From: Halobacillus_A sp043497005 | Lineage (GTDB): Bacteria > Bacillota > Bacilli > Bacillales > Halobacillaceae | Assembly: GCF_043497005.1 (NCBI RefSeq) | Contig: NZ_JBIEKE010000001.1 | Location: 1,426,001-1,490,000 of the forward strand | Reading direction: 5' to 3' | Length of the DNA stretch: 64,000 nt | In this document: positions 40,539-48,232 of the stretch, piece after piece | Position numbering within the stretch: position 1 is the first letter of the stretch | Layout: each line of letters opens with the position of its first letter | Notes under the pieces: generated by a model | What the model was told of the DNA's origin: nothing | Databases searched by the model: none | What the model saw: only the letters and a program-made list of their open reading frames with translations | Made by a program: the position numbers and the translations under genes

Positions 40539-40658
40539 CGTATGCCGGAAAAAACCATCCCTTTTTTTGGCCTGCAGCTCTCCAGAGTCCCTCATTTGCC
40601 CCAGTAGACTTCCATACCGCCTAATCTCATCAAAAGATTTACGGAAGGGGAACCACAC

Positions 40659-42218
40659 ATGGAAGGAACAATTTACTCTTTAATTCCAGCCGTTTTAATG
40701 CTGATTCTTGTTATTGCCACGCGGAAGGTTATACTTTCACTTGGAATTGGAATTATTGTAGGCGCATTTATGCTCACCCAGTTTAATATTCTTGAAGGAA
40801 TTCAACTGATCTGGACGAATTTATATTCCATATTCGTCAGTGATGGTGCTTTAAATACGGGGAATTTATATTTATTATCATTCTTAATTTTGCTGGGTAT
40901 TACAACTGCATTCTTAACAGCTTCAGGAGGAAGTCAGGCTTTTGGGCGCTGGGCTGTACAAAGAATAAAATCCCGTAAAGGGGCAAAACTAGTTCCTGCG
41001 TTACTCGGTATTGTTATTTTTATTGATGATTATTTTAATGCGTTAGCTGTAGGCCAGGTTGCTAGGCCTGTGACAGACCGTCATCGTATTTCACGGGCAA
41101 ATCTGGCCTACTATATCGACTCCACATCCGCGCCAATTACAGTCATCTCACCTATTTCCAGCTGGGGTGCATACATTATCGGAACCATCGGAAGCATTTT
41201 AGCAGCTAACGAGATAACACAATATCAGCCGCTGGAAGCCTTTGTTCGAATGATCCCAGCTAACTTCTATGTCTTTGCAGCGTTACTTCTTGTTTTCTTA
41301 ACAATTTTCCTAAGGCTTGATGTTTTTTCGATGAAAAAGCATGAACAGAAAGCGATTAAAACAGGTGTCCTAAAAGATGAAGAGAAAGGTGATATTCCTG
41401 GAGACTTAAATGATGAATTTAAGGATCACAAGCAAGGGAAGATTTCTTTCTTGATCTGGCCGATCATTGCATTAATAGCTGGAACGGTTGGAACAATGAT
41501 TGTTACGGGGATCCAAAACACAGAAGGGGCTGTAACAGCTCTGAGTATTTTTGAGAATACGGATGTAAACATTTCTTTATTTACCGGTGGAATCATTGCG
41601 GTATTACTGGCTGCCATTATGTATATAAATCAATCAGGAGAGAAATCTGGGATGGGTCATGTCCTTGTTGAAGGTGTAAAAGCCATGCTGCCTGCCATTT
41701 ATATTCTAATTTTTGCCTGGATGATTGGGGATGTAATCGGCCAGCTGCAGACAGGGGAATATCTAGCAGGTTTAGTAAATGACTCTAATATTAGTACTGG
41801 ATTTCTTCCATTGTTACTATTTATAGTTTCCGGCTTTATGGCACTGGCAACAGGTACTTCATGGGGCACATTTGGTATTATGCTCCCAATCGCTGGGGAG
41901 ATTGCAGCGGTTTCCGACGCTGCAATGATTCTTCCAGCATTATCAGCGGTGCTGGCAGGTTCGGTTTTTGGAGATCATTGTTCTCCTATATCGGATACGA
42001 CTATTTTATCGTCAACCGGGGCGGGCTCAGACCATATCGACCACGTAGTAACACAGCTTCCTTACGCGTTTATAGCAGCTACTGGAGCTATCCTGGGTTA
42101 TGTACTGCTCGCTGTTACAGGCGGTATAGCCATCCCTCTAATAGTAACATTAAGCACAGTAGTAGTAATAGGTATATTGATTCACATAAAAAATCGATCT
42201 GATTATATTCCGGAGTAG
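40659..42218 (+). CDS. NhaC-family transporter under lysine riboswitch (probable lysine uptake)
   Basis: This 519-residue integral membrane protein of the NhaC Na+/H+ antiporter superfamily has about 12-13 membrane segments. Motifs include IFIDDYFNALAVGQVARPVTD (about 126-146) and GTSWGTFGIMLPIAGE and GSVFGDHCSPISDTTILSSTG near the C-terminus, typical of this superfamily. Although such proteins are annotated as antiporters, the lysine riboswitch directly upstream indicates lysine import, as proposed for LysW-type members. ACGGAAGGGG serves as ribosome site. A strong terminator follows. Confidence 0.85.
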   Translation: MEGTIYSLIPAVLMLILVIATRKVILSLGIGIIVGAFMLTQFNILEGIQLIWTNLYSIFVSDGALNTGNLYLLSFLILLGITTAFLTASGGSQAFGRWAVQRIKSRKGAKLVPALLGIVIFIDDYFNALAVGQVARPVTDRHRISRANLAYYIDSTSAPITVISPISSWGAYIIGTIGSILAANEITQYQPLEAFVRMIPANFYVFAALLLVFLTIFLRLDVFSMKKHEQKAIKTGVLKDEEKGDIPGDLNDEFKDHKQGKISFLIWPIIALIAGTVGTMIVTGIQNTEGAVTALSIFENTDVNISLFTGGIIAVLLAAIMYINQSGEKSGMGHVLVEGVKAMLPAIYILIFAWMIGDVIGQLQTGEYLAGLVNDSNISTGFLPLLLFIVSGFMALATGTSWGTFGIMLPIAGEIAAVSDAAMILPALSAVLAGSVFGDHCSPISDTTILSSTGAGSDHIDHVVTQLPYAFIAATGAILGYVLLAVTGGIAIPLIVTLSTVVVIGILIHIKNRSDYIPE

Positions 42219-42225
42219 AACAAAG

Positions 42226-42266
42226 GACAAAGAAGTGCATCAAATGTACTTCTTTGTCTTTTTTTA
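42226..42266 (+). terminator. Terminator after NhaC-family gene
   Basis: GACAAAGAAGT (42226-42236) pairs with ACTTCTTTGTC (42248-42258), followed by TTTTTTTT. Confidence 0.9.
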
Positions 42267-42303
42267 GTAATATTTGGATAATTATTAATTTTATAATATT
42301 ACT

Positions 42304-42332
42304 TTGACATCGAACTAGTGTATCGGTATAAT
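42304..42332 (+). promoter_or_regulatory. Consensus sigma-A promoter of NSS transporter
   Basis: TTGACA (42304-42309), a 17-base spacer and TATAAT (42327-42332): both hexamers are perfect. Confidence 0.92.
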
Positions 42333-42434
42333 AAGCTTGAATAATCAGAAAAAAATAAAAATTTGGAAACATTCTCTTCTGTACATGCTCATAATATAAA
42401 AGGAAGAGAAATGGATCCAAGGGAGGTCTTACAC

Positions 42435-43961
42435 ATGGAAAATCGTGCACAATGGGGGACGAGAGCCGGGTTTATCCTGGCAGCAGTCGGATCAGCAATC
42501 GGTCTGGGTAATATTTGGCGTTTCCCTTCAGTAGCATACGAGAATGGTGGAGGGGCATTTTTTATACCGTATTTATTCGCTCTTTTAACCGCAGGTATCC
42601 CGCTACTGGTTATGGAATTTACTATTGGTCATAAGTATCGTGGATCAGCACCGCTATCATTTTTTCGTATGAATAAGAAAACAGAATGGCTTGGATGGTG
42701 GGCCGTATTAGTAGCATTTGTAATTTCAACCTATTACGCCGTCATTATTGCCTGGGCAATTTCTTATAGTATTTTTGCCTTCAACCTTTCTTGGGGAGAA
42801 GACACAGAAGGCTTCTTGTTTAGTGAATATTTGAATTTATCTGTTGATCCTGGTCAAACAGGAAGCTTAGTACCCGGCGTTTTAATTCCTTTAATCGTTG
42901 TGTGGATAATTACTTTAGGAGTACTATTTAAAGGTGTCAAGAAGGGGATTGAAGCTGCAAATAAGATTTTTATCCCGACGCTGGTTGTATTGTTCTTGAT
43001 CATTGTAATCCGAGCAATCACCTTGCCTGGTGCTGCAGAAGGACTGCAAACCTTTTTTGCGCCAAACTTTGAAACCATTACTTCAGGTAGTGTATGGGTT
43101 GCAGCTTATGGACAGATCTTCTTTAGTCTTTCCATTGCATTTGCGATTATGATTACTTATTCCAGTTACCTGCCAAAGAAATCAGATATTACGAATAATG
43201 CTTTTATAACTGGTTTTAGTAACTCTAGTTTTGAGCTTCTAGCCGGTATTGGTGTATTTGGGGCATTAGGTTTTATGGCGTCCCAAATTAACGTCCCTGT
43301 GGAAGAAGTCGTTAGCGGCGGTGTTGGTCTCGCCTTTGTTGTCTTCCCGCAAATCATTAATGAATTTCCAGCTTTGAATGGATTGTTTGGTTTCTTATTC
43401 TTTGCTTCGTTAGTTTTGGCGGGATTGTCTTCATTAATCTCTATATCTGAGACTTATATCGCTGGTATAAGTGAGAAATTTGGTCTGTCAAGAAAAGCCG
43501 CTGTTGGGTTCGGAGGCGGAATCGCTGCACTTATTTCACTTACATTTGCCACACAAGGCGGTCTATATTTCTTGGACGCTGCTGATTACTTCATTAACCA
43601 GTTCGGTGTAGCCTTTATTGGGTTAGTTGAAGTTATCGTGATTGCTTGGTTTATACGTAACCTTAATGATTTCCAGACCCATGCAAACGGCATTTCTGAT
43701 TTGCACCTGGGTGGATGGTGGAAGATTTGTCTTGGATTTATTACACCAATCGTACTTGGATATATGATGTTTGATCTTTTCAGAACGAATCTGCTTGGCC
43801 TGTTTGAAACTGACACCGGCAACTACGAAGGGTATGGAGATACATTTATCTTATTCGGAGGCTGGGCAGTCGCAGCATTTGCATTAGTAATTGGTTTTCT
43901 AATGACTCTGAAGCGTTGGGACTCCAAAGCTCTCGAAGAAACACATAAGGAGGTAGAATGA
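42435..43961 (+). CDS. Neurotransmitter:sodium symporter (NSS) family amino-acid transporter
   Basis: This 508-residue membrane protein has about 12 segments and the LeuT/MetP fold. WGTRAGFILAAVGSAIGLGNIWRFPSVAYENGGGAFFIPY at residues 6-45 is the NSS signature, with unwound helix 1 binding Na+ and substrate. The ATG at 42435 is behind AAGGGAGGT; frames upstream lack such a site. It is followed by a 34-residue MetS-like small subunit, which points to the MetP-type bacterial transporters that import methionine or alanine. The promoter is strong and no riboswitch is present. Confidence 0.92.
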   Translation: MENRAQWGTRAGFILAAVGSAIGLGNIWRFPSVAYENGGGAFFIPYLFALLTAGIPLLVMEFTIGHKYRGSAPLSFFRMNKKTEWLGWWAVLVAFVISTYYAVIIAWAISYSIFAFNLSWGEDTEGFLFSEYLNLSVDPGQTGSLVPGVLIPLIVVWIITLGVLFKGVKKGIEAANKIFIPTLVVLFLIIVIRAITLPGAAEGLQTFFAPNFETITSGSVWVAAYGQIFFSLSIAFAIMITYSSYLPKKSDITNNAFITGFSNSSFELLAGIGVFGALGFMASQINVPVEEVVSGGVGLAFVVFPQIINEFPALNGLFGFLFFASLVLAGLSSLISISETYIAGISEKFGLSRKAAVGFGGGIAALISLTFATQGGLYFLDAADYFINQFGVAFIGLVEVIVIAWFIRNLNDFQTHANGISDLHLGGWWKICLGFITPIVLGYMMFDLFRTNLLGLFETDTGNYEGYGDTFILFGGWAVAAFALVIGFLMTLKRWDSKALEETHKEVE

Positions 43962-43962
43962 T

Positions 43963-44067
43963 ATGACAGCAAGTGCAATTTTTATGATGATCATCGGGAT
44001 GGTCGTAATCTGGGGAGGACTTGCTGCAAGTATTATGAATGCAGTCAAGAAATCAAAACAATCATAA
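43963..44067 (+). CDS. metS: MetS-like NSS transporter small subunit
   Basis: This 34-residue protein, MTASAIFMMIIGMVVIWGGL plus AASIMNAVKKSKQS, has a single membrane helix with the characteristic MVVIWGGL core and a short basic tail. AAGGAGGT lies nine bases before the ATG, and the start follows the symporter stop by one base. Such small subunits are needed for activity of the MetP-type NSS transporters in Corynebacterium. It is short enough to be missed by automatic gene callers. Confidence 0.9.
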   Translation: MTASAIFMMIIGMVVIWGGLAASIMNAVKKSKQS

Positions 44068-44072
44068 ATACG

Positions 44073-44104
44073 AAATAAGCGTCGCTTACTTGCGACGCTT
44101 ATTT
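44073..44104. terminator. Bidirectional terminator, metS/lytH
   Basis: AAATAAGCGTCGC (44073-44085) pairs perfectly with GCGACGCTTATTT (44092-44104). It serves both converging transcripts. Confidence 0.9.
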
Positions 44105-45040
44105 ATTTTTAACCATACGTTCCCATCTTTTTAAATAAGGATAGGGGTCAAAAGACCATTCATTTTTACCATTATCCTGGTACATACCATAATGCAGGTG
44201 TGGGGGGAACTTGCCTGAAGTTCCGGGAGGCCCATACCCAGTAGAACCAACTGATCCAATTACGTCACCAGGCTGGACCACATCGCCGACTTTCTTACTT
44301 TCTTCAAAACCGCTTAAATGGGCATAGTAGTGATAAATATTGTAAATATCCCTAATACCTACTCTCCACCCGCCAAACTCGTTCCAGCCCTTCATTTCAA
44401 TGACACCATAAGTAGTAGAATGGACAGGTACACCGTAATCAGCAAAAATATCTGTGCCTTCATGAATTCTCCTTCCCCCGAAACCTCTAGCGTCTCCCCA
44501 AGTATTATGGTAAGTATAGTTAGAGGTAGTAGGCAGTGGAAAATCGCGGTCTGTTAATGATACCGTTTGAAACTTTTCAAAAACTTTTGCGGTATTCATA
44601 ATGGTTTGCACCGTTAAATCTCTTTTATAATAGTTCCATAAGGCAATACGAATATCTTGCTCTGTCGTGCCGTAAGACTGAAGGTATTTTCCAAGACTCC
44701 ATAAAATATCTTCATCATTTGTCATATCAACTTTTTTATTACCATCACCGTTTTCTCCCCACCCTTTTGGAAAAAAGGAAGGCTCAGTGTCAATTCCGTT
44801 CCAAAATAGAGGGTCTGGACGAAACGCTGTTACTCTGCCTTCTGGAATGTCATCGTGAATTTGCCTTTCATATTGATCGATCGCCGCATAGTAAGTCCAG
44901 GGGATTCCACTAACTGCAGAAGTCTTTTTATACAATGACATTCTTTCTATATCTTCTTCTTCAGATGCTGCTAAAGGGGAAAGGGAAGGTATAGAACACA
45001 TGAATAATAAACTTAAAGCGAAACATAATACTGTCTTCAT
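44099..45040 (-). CDS. lytH: L-Ala-D-Glu endopeptidase LytH (YunA), M23 family
   Basis: This 313-residue secreted or spore-envelope protein has signal residues of about 1-25 (MKTVLCFALSLLFMCSIPSLSPLAA). It has a lytic-like helical region (YYAAIDQYERQIHD, LWSLGKYLQSYGTTEQDIRIALWNYYKRD) and a C-terminal M23 LytM-type peptidase domain with Zn ligands in RIHEGTDIFADYG and HLHYGMY. In B. subtilis LytH trims cortex peptides to single L-Ala side chains during spore maturation. The ATG at 45040 is spaced nine bases from GGGAGGT; the GTG at 45052 overlaps that site. It is co-oriented with yutC just upstream. Confidence 0.92.
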   Translation of the reverse strand: MKTVLCFALSLLFMCSIPSLSPLAASEEEDIERMSLYKKTSAVSGIPWTYYAAIDQYERQIHDDIPEGRVTAFRPDPLFWNGIDTEPSFFPKGWGENGDGNKKVDMTNDEDILWSLGKYLQSYGTTEQDIRIALWNYYKRDLTVQTIMNTAKVFEKFQTVSLTDRDFPLPTTSNYTYHNTWGDARGFGGRRIHEGTDIFADYGVPVHSTTYGVIEMKGWNEFGGWRVGIRDIYNIYHYYAHLSGFEESKKVGDVVQPGDVIGSVGSTGYGPPGTSGKFPPHLHYGMYQDNGKNEWSFDPYPYLKRWERMVKNK

Positions 45041-45069
45041 TTCTATGAACACCTCCCTGTGATTACTGT

Positions 45070-45651
45070 TTAGCTTTCTTTTACATTTTCGCTATTTGTT
45101 TCTCCTTGAGGAGACTTTTTCATACGATCAACAATACGATCAATAACCTCACTGTATTGTTCATCATAAACAGTTGAATTACTTAAACTTTGTATATCTC
45201 CATATGCTTCTGGATCATCCGATACATAAACATGATAGAAGCTCGGTACTAGAGAGTAGGCTGTCTTTTTAATCATGTCTGCCGCTTCGTTACGATCTTT
45301 ATCTTCAGGTGCCGTATAGGCAACAAGAATCTCATCGTCGGCAACAAGAGTGGCTACATCATCAAAATCCTCATATCTAAGGATCATACGAGTGATCATA
45401 TCTGCCATTTGTTCGCGATTCACTTTAATTTTATGGTTTTTCTCCGCTTCTTGATCTAGTTGGTCTTTTTGGAAGCGGACATAACCAACCTGTCCATCAG
45501 CTGATGGTTCGTTGTAGTTATCCATGGCATTACCTTCAATAGAGTGGTCCTTATCTTGTTCATTTTTCATTCCTTCCTCTTTATCCATATTACAGCCAGT
45601 AATAATTGTAAAAGGAATGATCATCATTAATATTATTTGATATAGCTTCAT
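45070..45651 (-). CDS. yutC: YhcN/YlaJ-family sporulation lipoprotein YutC
   Basis: This 193-residue lipoprotein has a short signal with lipobox IITGC. The mature domain (YVRFQKDQLDQEAEKNHKIKVNREQMADMITRMILRYEDFDDVATLVADDEILVAY) belongs to the YhcN/YlaJ family of spore lipoproteins. The function is not known; related proteins are forespore-expressed and linked to germination or outgrowth. Several in-frame ATGs (45660, 45654, 45651) exist; the last has the best spacing from AAAGGA. It lies 29 bases ahead of lytH in the same direction. Confidence 0.82.
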   Translation of the reverse strand: MKLYQIILMMIIPFTIITGCNMDKEEGMKNEQDKDHSIEGNAMDNYNEPSADGQVGYVRFQKDQLDQEAEKNHKIKVNREQMADMITRMILRYEDFDDVATLVADDEILVAYTAPEDKDRNEAADMIKKTAYSLVPSFYHVYVSDDPEAYGDIQSLSNSTVYDEQYSEVIDRIVDRMKKSPQGETNSENVKES

Positions 45652-45781
45652 CATTCTCATCCTTTGTTCGTTCTTTTCTTTTAGCTTGGACGTAAATCTA
45701 ATTATGATACAATTTTTTCGGTACTATTTCCTTGAACAATTGGAAATATGGTACACTAAAGACAAGTTAGAGGTGATAGTA

Positions 45782-46054
45782 ATGATCGAATTGTTTGGCA
45801 AGAATTATGAACTGTTGGAAGATTATAGAGAAGGCTTTAATGCGGAAGATGTTGAAGCGCGTTTTAGCGATATTCTAAGCAAGTATGACTTTATCGTCGG
45901 GGACTGGGGCTATGGACAGCTTCGATTAAAAGGTTTTTATGATGACCAAAACTCAAAAGCTTCATTTGATACTAAAATAAGCACATTAGATGATTATCTT
46001 TACGAATATTGTAATTTTGGCTGCGCCTATTTTGTATTAAAGCGAGTAGACTAA
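45782..46054 (+). CDS. yutD: YutD family protein
   Basis: This 90-residue cytosolic protein of the YutD family contains the conserved FVLKRVD tail, YDFIVGDWGYGQLRLKGFYDD and a CNFGCAYFV pair of cysteines three residues apart. The function is unknown. The ATG at 45782 is preceded by TAGAGGTGATAG; the long upstream frame lacks a ribosome site. It is divergent from yutC and terminates at a bidirectional terminator. Confidence 0.88.
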   Translation: MIELFGKNYELLEDYREGFNAEDVEARFSDILSKYDFIVGDWGYGQLRLKGFYDDQNSKASFDTKISTLDDYLYEYCNFGCAYFVLKRVD

Positions 46055-46094
46055 CAAACCGACGTGCAGACTATACGCACGTCGGTTTGTTTTA
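46053..46094. terminator. Bidirectional terminator after yutD
   Basis: AACAAACCGACGTGC (46053-46067) pairs perfectly with GCACGTCGGTTTGTT (46077-46091). Confidence 0.9.
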
Positions 46095-46388
46095 GTGATC
46101 TTCTTCAGAAGGCTTGATATCTCTGTGTTTCTCGTCATGAGTAGGATGAGCCCCTGGCATTCGTCTTTGTAAGTCCTGATGCAGAGCTTTATACTCATAG
46201 TTAAATGCACTGTAGTATCGTTGTTCATCTGTCCAAGGAGCACTTTTATCATTTGAAACAGGAGTGTTTTTATTGCGTGGAGCTCCATAAGGACCTTCAG
46301 GGAGTTGTTCTGGAACTAAATAGTTGCGTTGAGTCTCTACGTTCGCAAAATCGGAATAATTATTTTTATCTTTTTTACTCACAGCCAT
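46092..46388 (-). CDS. Conserved cytosolic protein (unknown function)
   Basis: This 98-residue protein is hydrophilic, rich in Asn, Pro, Lys and Glu. Recognisable stretches are FANVETQRNYLVPEQLPEGPYG and PGAHPTHDE, which I recall in small uncharacterised 'cytosolic proteins' of Bacillaceae. It has no signal, membrane segment or cysteine. The ATG at 46388 is placed behind AAGAAGGT; a longer frame from 46409 has no ribosome site. The amino-acid bias suggests a largely disordered protein, perhaps related to sporulation, but this is only a guess. Confidence 0.65.
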   Translation of the reverse strand: MAVSKKDKNNYSDFANVETQRNYLVPEQLPEGPYGAPRNKNTPVSNDKSAPWTDEQRYYSAFNYEYKALHQDLQRRMPGAHPTHDEKHRDIKPSEEDH

Positions 46389-46472
46389 AAACCTTCTTTC
46401 TTTGAACAAATCAGTAAACTATTTTTGTGGTAAAGTTTACTTTAGTTTGACCATTGAAAAAGGGGTTATGCG

Positions 46473-46742
46473 TTAATACAAGAATTCATCAAGACAGTTC
46501 CTTAGTTGATCGGCTTGCATTTCGTTAATGTGAAAAACATGCTCAAGGTGGCCTTTTTTATGAAGAGTTTCATGATTTAACAAAAAGTTGTGATTTCCTA
46601 ATAGGTCGATAACTAATGTATCACCTTTAAAATAGTCAGCTTTAAGAAAAGCAAATTCGAAACGCCTTCCACTAGTCGAAAAATTTATAAAACGTGTGGG
46701 TGCTTGTTCTTCTAAATCTTTTATTACTTTAATGTCACTCAT
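46473..46742 (-). CDS. DUF3055-family protein
   Basis: This 89-residue cytosolic protein resembles the DUF3055 family: TRFINFSTSGRRFEFAFLKADYFKGDTLVIDLLGNHNFLLNHETL and the C-terminal HVFHINEMQADQLRNCLDEFL. The function is unknown. The start is the ATG at 46742. It has no neighbour on the same strand within 60 bases and is divergent from yutE. Confidence 0.68.
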   Translation of the reverse strand: MSDIKVIKDLEEQAPTRFINFSTSGRRFEFAFLKADYFKGDTLVIDLLGNHNFLLNHETLHKKGHLEHVFHINEMQADQLRNCLDEFLY

Positions 46743-46851
46743 TTACATAACTCCTTTATTTATTTTTCTTAGTAATAATTTCAGTTACAATTTATCATAG
46801 CAGAAAGATGATTTATTAGTAAAATTTGCTATTGCTTAGGAGGAACCTATT

Positions 46852-47319
46852 GTGTATTTTGTTAATCGCGAGCAAATAGAGAGCATATTACGATACATGG
46901 AACAGCTTCTAGAGGAGCAGGCGAACCACGAGTATCGCTCTTTTTCGGAGATGCTGTTATTAGAGAGACTGACCCATTTAACTGTAGAAGCTATAATAGA
47001 TGTGGGGAATCAAATGATCGACGGATTTATTATGAGAGACCCAGGTAGCTATGAAGATATTATCGATATATTAGCCGATGAGAATGTGCTTCCGATTGAT
47101 CAAATAAATGATTATAAAGAAGTTGTTCGTCTGCGCAAAATGGTGGTTCAGAATTACACGGATATTAACCATGCTGATATCATCTTAGTATGGAAAAACC
47201 AAATGGGAACCTTAACTCAATTTCCGAATCGTGTGCGGAAATATTTAGACCAAGAGCTTGGGCCTGTATCTGCTTTTGCAAATGATGGAGTGGATAAAAA
47301 AACAAATGAAGAATTATAA
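46852..47319 (+). CDS. yutE: HepT-like DUF86 protein YutE
   Basis: This 155-residue all-helical protein of the HepT/DUF86 group (YutE) carries LLLERLTHLTVEAIIDVGNQMIDG and IDILADENVLP as conserved blocks. The position of the HepT ribonuclease motif R-x4-6-H-x-Y reads RKMVVQNY, with Gln in place of the catalytic His, so toxin activity is unlikely. No MNT-type antitoxin gene is adjacent. GTG start behind TTAGGAGG. Its 3' end overlaps the start of yutF by 14 bases, suggesting a coupled operon. Confidence 0.82.
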   Translation: MYFVNREQIESILRYMEQLLEEQANHEYRSFSEMLLLERLTHLTVEAIIDVGNQMIDGFIMRDPGSYEDIIDILADENVLPIDQINDYKEVVRLRKMVVQNYTDINHADIILVWKNQMGTLTQFPNRVRKYLDQELGPVSAFANDGVDKKTNEEL

Positions 47320-48079
47320 AGCTTACCTAATTGATCTAGATGGCACGATGTATAGAGGAAATGAACCTATCCCGGGAGCAGCAGATTTTGTGAAACGTTT
47401 AGACGAATGGTCTCTGCCATTTATGTTTATTACAAATAACTCATCGTCAAAGGCTGAAGATGTTGCAGCTAAATTAAGAAATATGGGTATAAAAGCAAAT
47501 GATGAACAAATCTTTACTTCAAGTATGGCTACGGCGAGCTATATTCATACCATTAATCCTGATTCAAAAGTATATGTAATTGGGGAAAAAGGTCTTTACG
47601 ATGCGTTAGCTAAGCATCATATTGAAGTCGTTGAAGAATCTGCTGATTATGTAGTTATAGGGATTGATCGCTCGATTAATTACGAGAAACTTGCCGAGGC
47701 TTGCCTACAAGTCAGAAATGGAGCCAGACTAATTAGCACAAATAAAGATACAGCTATTCCAACAGAGAGGGGTCTTCTTCCAGGGAACGGAGCCTTAACT
47801 TCAGTAGTTTCTGTGAGCACAGGTGTAGCTCCTCTATTTATAGGGAAGCCTGAAGCCATTATCATGCAGCAAGCAATTAAAAAATTACGCATCCCGAAAG
47901 AAGACATTTTGATGGTAGGGGATAACTATCAAACAGATATATTAGCGGGGATTCGCTCCAGCCTGGATACGCTAATGGTGGAAACCGGGGTAAGTTCAAT
48001 GGAAAGTATTAAGCATTTGAGTGAGCAGCCAACTTATTGTGTTGGAAATTTAACAGAATGGAACCCCAAGGCACCTTAG
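47306..48079 (+). CDS. yutF: HAD-superfamily phosphatase YutF (NagD-like)
   Basis: This 257-residue cytosolic HAD phosphatase has motif I DLDGT (nucleophile Asp10, acid Asp12), motif II FITNNSSS, and motif IV GDNYQTDILAGI. The large cap of the NagD/p-nitrophenyl phosphatase class is present. It is likely a small-molecule sugar or nucleotide phosphatase; the substrate is not certain. The start at 47306 matches the NagD beginning (MKNYKAYLIDLDGT) but has only a weak ribosome site, which fits coupling to yutE whose 3' end overlaps it. Confidence 0.9.
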   Translation: MKNYKAYLIDLDGTMYRGNEPIPGAADFVKRLDEWSLPFMFITNNSSSKAEDVAAKLRNMGIKANDEQIFTSSMATASYIHTINPDSKVYVIGEKGLYDALAKHHIEVVEESADYVVIGIDRSINYEKLAEACLQVRNGARLISTNKDTAIPTERGLLPGNGALTSVVSVSTGVAPLFIGKPEAIIMQQAIKKLRIPKEDILMVGDNYQTDILAGIRSSLDTLMVETGVSSMESIKHLSEQPTYCVGNLTEWNPKAP

Positions 48080-48100
48080 TTAGTGTCTTGGGGTTAATTT
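48062..48100 (+). terminator. Terminator after yutF
   Basis: AACCCCAAG (48062-48070) pairs with CTTGGGGTT (48087-48095), then AATTTTT. Confidence 0.75.
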
Positions 48101-48232
48101 TTAAATGATAATTTTGATAAAAACGGTCTGAGAAGAAGGGAGGGAAATGAGTCGCTATACGTAAGGAATAACGTAAATCCTCTTACCTTGTCGTTTCTAC
48201 ACATTTTATTATTACCACAAGTTACAAAAAAC

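Noticed and set aside
40659..42218. Annotating the NhaC-family protein simply as a Na+/H+ antiporter
   Set aside because: The lysine riboswitch directly upstream is stronger evidence for lysine transport than family membership.
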